Shown piece after piece: positions 22,065-29,802 of a stretch of DNA of 34,858 nucleotides. The notes under the pieces were generated by a model. It saw nothing but the letters and a program-made list of their open reading frames with translations. It searched no databases and was not told the origin of the DNA. A program made the translations under genes and the position numbers. The first letter of the stretch is position 1; the number at the start of each line of letters is the position of its first letter. Source of the stretch: Frigoribacterium sp. (GTDB lineage Bacteria; Actinomycetota; Actinomycetes; Actinomycetales; Microbacteriaceae); the NCBI GenBank assembly GCA_025363205.1, contig JANYEI010000185.1:1-34858 (forward strand), given 5' to 3'.

Positions 22065-23078
22065 ATGATGACTGCGGTAGCGATCGATGGATGGACCGCC
22101 TTCTGGGCGGCCGTCAGCCACATCTACGAGATGACATTCGTGCAGGTGATCCTGATCATCGTTGTCGCCGTCGCGTTGCGCATCGCACTGCGAATCGTGA
22201 TCGATCGGGTGGTCAATCGCATTGTGACCGGGGTGAAGAAGCGCCAGCACGTGCAGGACACGCAGGCCCTGATTACGTCTCCACTCAGCGCCGTGCGGGT
22301 AGTACAGCGAACTCGCACCCTCGGCAGCGTTCTCAACAACATCGTGGCCGTCGTGCTCGTGGTCGTGGCCGTGCTCTCGATCATCACCACCATCAACGAC
22401 AAAATCCTCGGATCCTTTGCCCTCATCACCGCAGCGCTCGGTGCCGGCCTGGGTTTCGGTGCCCAAAACATCGTAAAAGACGTGCTCAACGGTCTTTTTA
22501 TGGTCGCGGAGGACCAGCTCGGGGTCGGCGACGTCGTTGACCTCGGGCCCGCCACCGGTGTCGTCGAGGCGGTCGGCATCCGCATCACGCAGATCCGCGA
22601 CGTGAACGGCACCGTCTGGTTCGTGCGCAACGGCGAGATCATCCGGGTCGGCAACATGTCGCAGGGCTGGTCGCGAGTCATCATCGACCTCGCCGTTCCC
22701 TACGACGCGGACGTCGCAGCGGTTCAGGAGCGGATGCTCACGATCGGCACGGAGATGGCCGCCGACCCCAAGTGGCGCAGCCGCATCCTCGAGAAGCCCG
22801 AGATCTGGGGCATCGAGTCGATTTCCGCCGAGGCGATTGTGATACGCCTGGTCATGAAGACCAGGGCGGGCGTGAAGGATGACGTGGCACGGGATCTGCG
22901 GGCACGGCTCAAGACCGCTCTCGATGCCATGGGCATCAGGCTTCCGGCTCTCAACAGCATCGTGCTGAGCGGCTTCGAGGGAGCGGAGAGCATCAAGGGA
23001 GCACGTCCCCCACGCACGGAGCCAAACCCGATTGCCACGACCGCGGATCCGAAACCACCGAGAAAGTCACGGCTGTGA
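22065..23078 (+). CDS. Small-conductance mechanosensitive channel (MscS family)
   Basis: A 337-residue membrane channel relieving hypo-osmotic stress. Helix one spans roughly residues 25-45 and helix two 95-115. The pore helix region is GSFALITAALGAGLGFGAQNIVKDVLNGLFMVAEDQLGVGD in parts, with the Gly/Ala-rich packing pattern and the GAQN/KD motif of MscS. The beta domain then carries GVVEAVGIRITQIRDVNG and VRNGEIIRVGN. The C-terminal tail is Pro/Lys-rich and cytoplasmic. The start is one of two adjacent ATG codons at 22065. The stop overlaps the GTG of the truncated haemoglobin gene (GTGA at 23075-23078), so they are probably co-transcribed. Confidence 0.92.
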   Translation: MMTAVAIDGWTAFWAAVSHIYEMTFVQVILIIVVAVALRIALRIVIDRVVNRIVTGVKKRQHVQDTQALITSPLSAVRVVQRTRTLGSVLNNIVAVVLVVVAVLSIITTINDKILGSFALITAALGAGLGFGAQNIVKDVLNGLFMVAEDQLGVGDVVDLGPATGVVEAVGIRITQIRDVNGTVWFVRNGEIIRVGNMSQGWSRVIIDLAVPYDADVAAVQERMLTIGTEMAADPKWRSRILEKPEIWGIESISAEAIVIRLVMKTRAGVKDDVARDLRARLKTALDAMGIRLPALNSIVLSGFEGAESIKGARPPRTEPNPIATTADPKPPRKSRL

Positions 23079-23527
23079 GCGGCGAGCTCCCCGGCGGACA
23101 GGTGAACCCGGTAACGCTCCGCGTGAGTGAGCACGGCGAGGCCGCCCTCGGCAGCTTCTACGAGAAGATCGGCGGGCGTCCCACGTTTGAGAGGCTCGTG
23201 CGGGCGTTCTACGACGGCATCCGCACCGATGAGGTGCTGCTGCCGATGTACCCGGAGCAGCCGGATCTTGAGGGGGCAATCCAGCGGCTCACGGGCTTTC
23301 TTGAGCAATATTGGGGCGGCCCTGGCACCTATTCGGAGCAGCGCGGTCACCCTCGGCTGCGCGCGCGCCACCTGCCGTTCTCAGTGAATCCGGATGCCCG
23401 CGACCGTTGGCTGCTCCACATGCGTGCCGCGGTCGACAGCCTCGAACTATCCGCACTCGACGATGCAACGCTCTGGGACTACCTCGACCGGGCCGCGCAC
23501 GCGATGGTAAACACGTTCGACGCGTGA
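23075..23527 (+). CDS. glbO: Group II truncated haemoglobin
   Basis: A 150-residue 2/2 globin of the TrHbO type. The core starts at FYEKIGGRPTFERLVRAFYDGI, with Tyr at B10. Then follow LLPMYPEQPDLEGAIQRL with Tyr at CD1, QYWGGPGTYSEQRGHPRLRARH with the proximal His in RARH, and RDRWLLHM with the conserved Trp at G8. TrHbO proteins bind oxygen tightly and are linked to respiration or oxidative and nitrosative defence. The GTG start at 23075 overlaps the mscS stop; a GTG at 23102 would also leave the globin domain intact, so the exact start is uncertain. Confidence 0.92.
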   Translation: MSGELPGGQVNPVTLRVSEHGEAALGSFYEKIGGRPTFERLVRAFYDGIRTDEVLLPMYPEQPDLEGAIQRLTGFLEQYWGGPGTYSEQRGHPRLRARHLPFSVNPDARDRWLLHMRAAVDSLELSALDDATLWDYLDRAAHAMVNTFDA

Positions 23528-23671
23528 CGACGCGATCCTGAGATTGCTCTGCGAGTAGGCCCGGAGCATCCCGTCCGAACGGCTCTCGGCACCGAAGAAC
23601 CACATACCGTGGAGGCAGGTTGCCTGCGCCCCGGTCTCCCACTCCACCGGTTCTTTACAGCAAGGCTACTC

Positions 23672-24769
23672 ATGTCCATCATCACGCCTCCCGTCGTCAC
23701 TTTCACCAAGACGAAACCACGAGGCGACCGGTCGAACCCCACGACCGAATACTCAGCACTCCTCCGCACCGTTCGCGATGCTGGTCTGCTTCGACGCAGC
23801 CGCGGCTTCTACTACGGCATGTTCGCCGCGTTGCTCGGCGTACTCGGCGCAACGGTCGCTGGCATGGTGCTGCTCGGAGATTCCTGGTTTCAACTGCTTC
23901 TCGCCGCCGTTCTCGGGGTGACCTTTACCCAATTCGCCTTCCTCGCCCATGAGGCATCCCACCGCCAGGTCTTCGAGTCGGGCCGGGCCAACGACCTTGC
24001 CGGTCGTACAATCGCGAACCTCTTCGTGGGGATCAGCTATTCCTGGTGGATGACGAAGCACAGTCGGCACCACGCGAACCCTAACGTCACCGGTAAAGAC
24101 CCGGACATCGAGCGGGACTTCGTCTCGTTCGTGCCCGAGGATGCGGCCAAGGCGGGCGGCCTCTATGCCTGGTTCACCAAGCGGCAGGGCTACCTGTTCT
24201 TCCCGATCCTCATTTTCGAAGGTCTTAACCTGCACATCGCGGGATTCCGCACCGTGTTCGGACGGGCAAAGGTTGATCGGCGCTGGCTCGAGATCGCGAT
24301 GCTTGTACCCCGAATCGTGCTCTATGTGGTCGCGATCTTCCTCCTGATGTCTCCCGGCCTGGCGTGCGCGTTCATCGGTGTGCAGCTCGCCGTCTTCGGC
24401 GTCTACATGGGCGCCTCGTTTGCCCCGAACCACAAGGGAATGCCCGTGCTCCCGCATGATTCGAAGGTCGACTTCCTGCGACGCCAGGTGCTGACGTCGC
24501 GAAACATCCGCGGCAATTGGATGATGGACACCTTCATGGGCGGACTCAACCATCAGGTCGAGCACCACCTTTTCCCCAACATGCCCCGGCCGCACCTGAA
24601 GAAGGCACGAGAGATCGCCCGCGAGTATTGCGACGCGCACGGGATCGTGTACACGGAGACCTCCCTGCGAGCGTCGTACGCGATCGTGGTGCGCTACCTC
24701 AATCGGGTTGGTCTGTCAGCCGGCGGCGATCCCTTCGATTGCCCGGCAGCCGGCTCCTTCGGCCGCTGA
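23672..24769 (+). CDS. Membrane fatty-acid desaturase
   Basis: A 365-residue di-iron membrane desaturase. Three histidine boxes are visible: HEASH at residues 93-97, HSRHH at 130-134, and NHQVEHH at 294-299 before LFP. Hydrophobic pairs around residues 48-90 and 175-250 anchor it. The Q-x-EHH third box occurs in acyl-lipid and front-end-like desaturases and in mycobacterial linoleoyl-CoA-desaturase-type proteins, so regiospecificity is not assigned. It would introduce a double bond and help keep membranes fluid. The frame is open 21 codons earlier at a GTG, but the ATG at 23672 is preferred, with a weak AAGG before it. It converges on the CitE-like gene. Confidence 0.9.
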   Translation: MSIITPPVVTFTKTKPRGDRSNPTTEYSALLRTVRDAGLLRRSRGFYYGMFAALLGVLGATVAGMVLLGDSWFQLLLAAVLGVTFTQFAFLAHEASHRQVFESGRANDLAGRTIANLFVGISYSWWMTKHSRHHANPNVTGKDPDIERDFVSFVPEDAAKAGGLYAWFTKRQGYLFFPILIFEGLNLHIAGFRTVFGRAKVDRRWLEIAMLVPRIVLYVVAIFLLMSPGLACAFIGVQLAVFGVYMGASFAPNHKGMPVLPHDSKVDFLRRQVLTSRNIRGNWMMDTFMGGLNHQVEHHLFPNMPRPHLKKAREIAREYCDAHGIVYTETSLRASYAIVVRYLNRVGLSAGGDPFDCPAAGSFGR

Positions 24770-24827
24770 CTTCAGGCGGCGACCGTGCTGCGGTTTGTCA
24801 GCCCTGCGGCCGGATGAATTGGCGCAC

Positions 24828-24854
24828 GGCTGACCATTTGCTGCATGGTCAACC
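24828..24854. terminator. Hairpin between convergent desaturase and lyase genes
   Basis: GGCTGACCAT (24828-24837) and ATGGTCAACC (24845-24854) pair at nine of ten positions around a seven-base loop. The right arm covers the stop codon of the lyase gene. The left arm could alternatively pair with GTCAGCC at 24797-24803. Placement between two convergent ends supports a bidirectional terminator, though no T-tract is present. Confidence 0.45.
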
Positions 24855-25658
24855 GCGTTCCGCCCACCGCAGGATCGAGCGCGCGTGCCGGAGGACTGGC
24901 TCGTCCACCATTCGCCCCTCGAAGCGGAACACCCCGCGCTCCCCCTCCGCGGCCGCGAGCAGCGCGGTCGCGAAGGCAACCTCCTCCTGCGTCGGGCGAT
25001 AGGCATCCCGGATCACCCCCACCTGAGTCGGGTGAATGCATGCGGTCGCCGCAAATCCGCTGGCCCGGGCATCCCTCGCCTCGAGCGCGAGTCCGTTGAG
25101 GTCCGGGATGTTGAGATACACCGAATCGATCGCGGCTTTCCCCGCCGTACCCGCCGCGAGAAGCATGCTCGAGCGGGCATACGATGCGATCGCGCGATAG
25201 CTGCCGTCTTCCTGCCGGCTCGAGGTGCCGCCGAGGGACGCGACCAGGTCCTCGGCCCCCCACATCACCGCGACCACTGACGACTCGGCTGCGATCGATG
25301 CCACTTCTGCGATTCCTGCCGCCGTCTCGCAGAGTGCGATCACGTCCCATCCGTCGAGGAGGGAAACCTGCTCGGCGCTTTCGGTCTTCGCGAGCATGAC
25401 CCGGCGATAGTCGGTGCGCGCGAGCGCCGCGAGATCGTCGGCGAACCATCCCGAGTGCACCGCGTTCACGCGCACAATCGTGGAGGCCGGGTCGAGACGG
25501 CTGGCGACCAGCGCTTCGCGGGCAGCGGCTTTCTCGTGCGGCGCTACGGCATCCTCGAGATCGAGGATGACGGCATCCGCTCGCTCCGCTACTTTAGCGA
25601 AGCGATCGGGACGGTCTGCGGGGCAGAACAACAGGGCCGGGCCGAGGTCGAATCTCAC
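24849..25658 (-). CDS. CoA ester lyase (CitE/HpcH-HpaI aldolase family)
   Basis: A 269-residue TIM-barrel lyase. The characteristic segments are GPALLFCPADRPDRF, AVILDLEDAVAPHEKAAAR with the acidic metal/substrate ligands, IVRVNAVHSGWFADDL, ALCETAAGIAEV with the metal Glu, and the C-terminal ACIHPTQVGVIRDAY. Relatives cleave citramalyl-CoA, malyl-CoA or beta-methylmalyl-CoA. The start is GTG at 25658, overlapping the MaoC stop (GTGA) and preceded by GAGAAGG; an earlier GTG at 25676 is less likely. With the upstream MaoC hydratase it forms a two-enzyme unit that could hydrate an enoyl-CoA and then cleave the hydroxyacyl-CoA. Confidence 0.9.
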   Translation of the reverse strand: MRFDLGPALLFCPADRPDRFAKVAERADAVILDLEDAVAPHEKAAAREALVASRLDPASTIVRVNAVHSGWFADDLAALARTDYRRVMLAKTESAEQVSLLDGWDVIALCETAAGIAEVASIAAESSVVAVMWGAEDLVASLGGTSSRQEDGSYRAIASYARSSMLLAAGTAGKAAIDSVYLNIPDLNGLALEARDARASGFAATACIHPTQVGVIRDAYRPTQEEVAFATALLAAAEGERGVFRFEGRMVDEPVLRHARSILRWAERG

Positions 25659-26155
25659 CGATCGGCCTTCTCGCACCAGACGAGCGTCGAGCGCAGAGCG
25701 GTCGCGACGATCACGTCATCCTGGTTGCGGCCGACGTGACGAAGCACCACAATTCCCTGGCCCGGTCGCGATAGCGATAGCCGCATCTCTTCGACGATGC
25801 TCGACGAGTAAAGGGTGTCGCCGAGGAAGAGCGGCGCCGGGAAGGTGATCTCGCTGAACCCGAGATTCGCCACCAGCGTTCCCTGGGTGAGTTGTGCGAC
25901 GGAGCTTCCCACCAGGGTCGAGAGTGTGAACATCGAGTTGACGAGCCGCTGTCCGAACGGCTGGGTGGCGGCGAACGCCGCGTCGAGATGCAGCGCCTGT
26001 GTGTTCATCGTGAGGGTCGTGAATAACACGTTGTCCGCCTCAGTGACGGTGCGGCCCGGCCGATGAAGATAGCGCACACCGACTTCGAACTCCTCGAACC
26101 AGAGACCGCGCTGCAGGATGTCCCGCTGCATCCCGTCCATCTTTACGCCGTCCAT
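25655..26155 (-). CDS. MaoC-family hotdog dehydratase/hydratase
   Basis: A 166-residue hotdog protein. After GLWFEEFEVGVRYLHRPGRTVTEAD it has LHLDAAFA and FGQRLVNSMFTLSTLVG, typical of MaoC-like mesaconyl-CoA or 2-enoyl-CoA hydratases, then LGFSEITFPAPLFLGDTLYSSS. It probably adds water to an enoyl-CoA that the coupled CitE-like lyase then cleaves. The frame is open to 26281, but the ATG at 26155 is chosen because it overlaps by one base (TGATG) the stop of a 29-codon ORF that has its own ribosome-binding site. The CitE-like gene starts within its stop codon (GTGA). Expression is probably controlled by the divergent TetR protein. Confidence 0.85.
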   Translation of the reverse strand: MDGVKMDGMQRDILQRGLWFEEFEVGVRYLHRPGRTVTEADNVLFTTLTMNTQALHLDAAFAATQPFGQRLVNSMFTLSTLVGSSVAQLTQGTLVANLGFSEITFPAPLFLGDTLYSSSIVEEMRLSLSRPGQGIVVLRHVGRNQDDVIVATALRSTLVWCEKADR

Positions 26156-26244
26156 CAGTCCGAGAATCCCTGGTTCCACAAATCCACCATGAGCTGCACT
26201 TGGTCGCCCGTTCGCCGTTGGTCGTCCATGAGGTAACAATCCAT
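26155..26244 (-). CDS. 29-residue upstream micro-ORF coupled to maoC
   Basis: An ATG at 26244, five bases behind GGAG, opens a frame of 29 codons (beginning MDCYLMDDQRRTGDQ and ending WNQGFSD). Its TGA overlaps the maoC start by one base. It is the first ORF of the operon downstream of the palindromic operator. It may be a translated leader that brings ribosomes to maoC, a genuine small protein, or the remnant of a lost gene. No homology is recognised. Confidence 0.45.
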   Translation of the reverse strand: MDCYLMDDQRRTGDQVQLMVDLWNQGFSD

Positions 26245-26289
26245 AATGTCTCCGTCGACGGCTCGGTGAATGATCGCTCACCCATTGAC

Positions 26290-26305
26290 GTTAGTCACGG
26301 CTAAC
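26290..26305. promoter_or_regulatory. Palindromic operator between tetR and the maoC-citE operon
   Basis: GTTAG (26290-26294) and CTAAC (26301-26305) form a perfect inverted repeat around TCACGG in the intergenic region between divergent genes. A TetR regulator is encoded 48 bp downstream. Size, symmetry and position are typical of a TetR operator acting on both transcription units. A TACAGT -10-like box for tetR is at 26315-26320, so the palindrome would cover its -35 region. Confidence 0.6.
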
Positions 26306-26352
26306 TGGATTGTCTACAGTAGGGTGTGAATCGACACGATCGGAGGGGTCGG

Positions 26353-26940
26353 ATGTCACTAGCCATCGATCCTCGAGAGACTCCACGGGCACGCGCCAAG
26401 GCCGACCGCCGCCGGGCACTGCTCGATGCCGCGGCCCGTCTCTTCGCCGAACGCGGCTTCGACCGGGTCTCCATGGAAGATCTCGGCTCCGCCGCCGGCG
26501 TCAGCGGACCGGCCGTTTACCGGCATTTCCCGGGCAAGCAGTCCGTGCTTGCGGCCCTCCTCATCGACGTGAGCCAAGGACTCTTCGACGGGGGTGCACG
26601 CGTGATCGACAAAGCAGAGGACGCCCCGGCCACCCTCCGCGCCCTCATCTCCTTCCATGTCGCCTTCGCCCTCGCGAACGCCGATGTCATCCGAGTGCAG
26701 GATCGCGACCTGGAGAGTCTCGGCTTCCCCGATCAGCACCGGGTGCGCACCCTGCAACGCAGCTATGTCAGCCTCTGGGTCAGCGTGCTCGCTCGACTCG
26801 ACCCCGGCGCCGAGGCCGCTGGGCTGCATGTGAAGGCGCACGCCACCTTCGGGCTGATCAACTCGACGCCGCACAGCGGTCATTCCGCAGCTACCGGCCA
26901 AATTCTTGAAGCGATGGCCTGGGCGGGGCTCCGCCCATAA
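26353..26940 (+). CDS. TetR/AcrR-family transcriptional regulator
   Basis: A 195-residue regulator. The N-terminal helix-turn-helix spans about residues 15-65: RALLDAAARLFAERGFDRVSMEDLGSAAGVSGPAVYRHFPGK in pieces, with the recognition helix around GPAVYRHF. The C-terminal ligand domain begins at LAALLIDVSQGLFDGG. This architecture matches regulators of acyl-CoA catabolism in actinobacteria, which respond to CoA esters. The start is ATG 26353 behind GGAGGGG; a GTG at 26326 is an alternative. It faces the maoC-citE operon across a 16-bp palindrome and probably represses both. The ligand is unknown. Confidence 0.9.
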   Translation: MSLAIDPRETPRARAKADRRRALLDAAARLFAERGFDRVSMEDLGSAAGVSGPAVYRHFPGKQSVLAALLIDVSQGLFDGGARVIDKAEDAPATLRALISFHVAFALANADVIRVQDRDLESLGFPDQHRVRTLQRSYVSLWVSVLARLDPGAEAAGLHVKAHATFGLINSTPHSGHSAATGQILEAMAWAGLRP

Positions 26941-27015
26941 GCGTGGCGCCGGCCTCGGCAATTCCCTCCCTCGGGCTCGGGGCATCGTCGTCGCGACAGT
27001 CGCCACCGGGGTGGA

Positions 27016-27150
27016 CTACTCGGCGGTCAGCACGGCGAGCGCCAGCATCCACTCGGGGTCGTCGCCACGCCCGCGACTTTCCCAGGGTTCATACGCCCCC
27101 GGTGATCGAGTGGCGTGGGCGAGCCGTTCTCCACCTCTGGGTGGACGCGG
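27016..27150 (-). pseudogene. Possible remnant of a protein C-terminus in a non-coding gap
   Basis: The 297-bp gap between tetR and the FAD dehydrogenase holds no complete gene. On the minus strand, a 44-codon open stretch runs from after a TGA (27151-27153) to TAG (27016-27018). Its last third (DDPEWMLALAVLTAE) looks like real protein sequence, but there is no ATG, GTG or TTG in frame. It may be the end of a decayed gene. Confidence is low; composition alone can produce such a stretch. Confidence 0.25.
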
Positions 27151-27237
27151 TCACCTCCGCCTGGGAGCTGCACACTTCGTGATGCCCCACACGGGGTAGC
27201 GTGACATCACCGCCTACCGTGACGAAGGAGCCACCGG

Positions 27238-28896
27238 ATGCTCGACTCGACCGCCACTGACGTGCTGATCGTGGGAGCCGGACTCGCCGGGCTCGTGGCT
27301 GCTGCCGAGCTCGTGGATGCCGGCAAGGAGGTCACGATCCTCGAGCAGGAGCCGAAGGCGAGCTTCGGAGGCCAGGCCTGGTGGTCCTTCGGCGGTATCT
27401 TCCTGATCGATTCTCCCGAGCAACGACGCCTCGGCGTGCACGACTCGGTCGAGCTCGCGCGTCAAGACTGGTTCGCTTCGGCCGGATTTGACCGCGGCGA
27501 AGACGCCTGGCCGAAGAAGTGGGCCGAGGCCTACCTCGACTTCGCCGCCGGAGAGAAACGATCCTGGCTGCACGACCAGGGCGTGCGATTCTTCCCCGTG
27601 GTCGGCTGGGCGGAGCGCGGGGGCTACACCGCCCTCGAGCACGGCAATTCCGTGCCCCGATTCCATATCGCCTGGGGCACCGGCCCCGGAGTGCTCGCTC
27701 CGTTCGTGCGCCGGGTACGCCGGGGAGTCGAGAGCGGCCTCGTGACGCTGAAGTTCCGTCACCGGGTCGACGAGCTCATCGTCCAGGGCGGCGCTGTGGT
27801 TGGCGCGCGCGGCGCCATTCTCACCCCGGATGCCGCCGAACGCGGTGCTCCCTCCAGCCGCGATAGCGTCGGCGAATTCGAGCTCCACGCCAGCGCCGTG
27901 ATCGTGACAAGCGGCGGCATCGGCGGCAATCACGACCTCGTGCGCGAGCAGTGGCCAGCCCGCCTGGGAACGCCGCCGAAGACGATGCTCTCGGGGGTAC
28001 CGGCCCACGTCGACGGCCGCATGCTCGGCATCAGCGAGCGGGCCGGCGCGCACCTCATCAACGGAGACCGCATGTGGCATTACGTCGAGGGCATCGAAAA
28101 CTACGCGCAAGTGTGGGCGCGGCACGGCATCCGCATCCTTCCCGGACCATCGTCAATCTGGCTGGATGCCATGGGCCACCGTCTGCCGGTGCCACTGTTC
28201 CCCGGGTTTGACACCCTCGGAACGCTCGAGCACATCGTCGCGACCGGGTACGACCACAGCTGGTTCGTGCTCACGCAGAAGATCATCGAGAAGGAGTTCG
28301 CCCTCTCCGGCAGCGAGCAGAACCCCGACCTGACGAACAAGGACTATCGCCTGCTCGCCAAGCGACTTCAGCCTGGGGCACCGGGTCCGGTCGAGGCGTT
28401 CACACAGAAGGGCGCCGACTTCGTGGTGGCGAATACCCTGGATGAGCTGCTCGCGGGCATGCAGAAGCTGAGTCCGGACATCCCGATCGACACCGCCCGG
28501 GTGCGTCAGGAGATCGAGGGTCGCGACCGTGAGCTCGCCAACGACTTCTCGAAGGATGCCCAGGTCAATGCCATCCGGCAGGCACGCGGGTATCGCGGCG
28601 ACAAGCTCATCCGCGTGGCGAGGCCCCACCGCATCCTGGACCCGAAGGCGGGGCCGCTGATCGCCGTGAAACTGCACATCCTCACCCGAAAGAGCCTCGG
28701 CGGCATTGAAACTGATCTTCAGGGCCGCGCCCTCTCAGCGACCGGCAAGCCGATCCCCGGCCTGTACGCGGCCGGAGAGGTGAGCGGATTCGGCGGTGGG
28801 GGCATGCACGGCTACCGGTCGCTTGAGGGTACTTTCCTCGGCGGGTGCCTCTTCTCGGGGCGGGTCGCCGGGCGCGCTGTGGCGCAGTTGGTTTGA
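27238..28896 (+). CDS. FAD-binding dehydrogenase (KstD/flavocytochrome c-like)
   Basis: A 552-residue flavoprotein. The N-terminal Rossmann motif is DVLIVGAGLAGLVAAAEL, and LEQEPKASFGGQAWWSFGGIF is the adjacent FAD-contact segment. The middle catalytic domain is long, with KFRHRVDELIVQGGAVVGARG and ASAVIVTSGGIGGNHDLV. The C-terminus has GLYAAGEVSGFGGGGMHGYRSLEGTFLGGCLFSGRVAGRA, the FAD-closing motif. It belongs with the predicted oxidoreductases related to 3-ketosteroid delta-1-dehydrogenase and fumarate reductase; the real substrate is unknown. It has no signal peptide. GAAGGAG lies just before the ATG. It follows tetR in the same direction but 297 bp away, so shared regulation is uncertain. 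Confidence 0.88.
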   Translation: MLDSTATDVLIVGAGLAGLVAAAELVDAGKEVTILEQEPKASFGGQAWWSFGGIFLIDSPEQRRLGVHDSVELARQDWFASAGFDRGEDAWPKKWAEAYLDFAAGEKRSWLHDQGVRFFPVVGWAERGGYTALEHGNSVPRFHIAWGTGPGVLAPFVRRVRRGVESGLVTLKFRHRVDELIVQGGAVVGARGAILTPDAAERGAPSSRDSVGEFELHASAVIVTSGGIGGNHDLVREQWPARLGTPPKTMLSGVPAHVDGRMLGISERAGAHLINGDRMWHYVEGIENYAQVWARHGIRILPGPSSIWLDAMGHRLPVPLFPGFDTLGTLEHIVATGYDHSWFVLTQKIIEKEFALSGSEQNPDLTNKDYRLLAKRLQPGAPGPVEAFTQKGADFVVANTLDELLAGMQKLSPDIPIDTARVRQEIEGRDRELANDFSKDAQVNAIRQARGYRGDKLIRVARPHRILDPKAGPLIAVKLHILTRKSLGGIETDLQGRALSATGKPIPGLYAAGEVSGFGGGGMHGYRSLEGTFLGGCLFSGRVAGRAVAQLV

Positions 28897-29055
28897 TCGG
28901 CAGAGAATTGGTGCAGGACAGATTTGAAGGACCGGATCCGCGCCGAGTTCCGCACTAAAACAGCGCGAGTTTCGCCGTGCCAGCCGAGCGGGCCGAGGTG
29001 GTCGAGGTACGAGGTACGAGATTGACCCCTCGCGGAGACGCAACGGGGTAACGGA

Positions 29056-29733
29056 CTAGCGCTGCAGGCTCCACGCGCGGCGCTTCACCAACACGTGACC
29101 GCGCTCGGAGGTCAGGCGTGTCCACGGTCCGGTCTCATAGATGCGCACCGGATCAGGGCCACCGAAGAATCCGAGTGAGAGCCCGGCAAAGGCGGCTCCG
29201 GCGGGCACGTATTCGAGCCCGGAAATCGGATGCCCCCACACCTCCGAGCGTACTCGCTGAACAATCTGCTCGCCGGTACCGGTCGGCACCGCGGCGGCCA
29301 CCTCATCGATGCCCGCCTTCGCCACCGATTCGAGCATGGATGCCTCCACCGACTCGAGCTCCTTCCAGCCGCCCCGTGGCGGCGAGATCGCGGCCCAGGT
29401 GACGGTGTTGACCTGCATCGGCAAGCTCACGGAGACCGCAGCGGCGGCGTCAACAACCTCGCCCTGCAGCCGATTGAGGCGCTCGAGCAACGAACGCACC
29501 GGCACCACAACGTCGAAGGTGTCGACATCGGTCAGGGCGAAGGTACGCAGCCCGAGCACTGTCGCGCTCTCGTCCAACAGGCCAGCCGGCACGAGCACTG
29601 CAACATAGACCGCGAGCACCCCTGAACCAGAAATCAGGCGCACAGAACCGTCCTCCACACGCTGGGCACGGCTGAGGAAGACCTGCAGGTCGCCAAGGGA
29701 GTGGGAGTCAACAAGGGAAAATGTCTGGCTCAT
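29056..29733 (-). CDS. Conserved actinobacterial protein, function unknown
   Basis: A 225-residue protein without recognised domains. It begins MSQTFSLVDSHSLGDLQVFL and has alternating beta-rich segments with many Val/Ala residues, then GGWKELESVEASMLESVAKAGIDEVAAAVP and a C-terminal YETGPWTRLTSERGHVLVKRRAWSLQR in pieces. There are no convincing membrane helices and no signal peptide. I recognise the pattern only as a conserved hypothetical protein of actinobacteria. A TATAGT box at minus-strand 29752-29747 lies 13 bases upstream of the ATG, consistent with a very short leader. It is divergent from acyl-CoA thioesterase II. Confidence 0.7.
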   Translation of the reverse strand: MSQTFSLVDSHSLGDLQVFLSRAQRVEDGSVRLISGSGVLAVYVAVLVPAGLLDESATVLGLRTFALTDVDTFDVVVPVRSLLERLNRLQGEVVDAAAAVSVSLPMQVNTVTWAAISPPRGGWKELESVEASMLESVAKAGIDEVAAAVPTGTGEQIVQRVRSEVWGHPISGLEYVPAGAAFAGLSLGFFGGPDPVRIYETGPWTRLTSERGHVLVKRRAWSLQR

Positions 29734-29802
29734 CTGGTCTCTAAACTATAGGAGCTCCGGGGTTCTCGCTGCCCCATGACCGCCGGACCCCGGGAGAACA
29801 CC

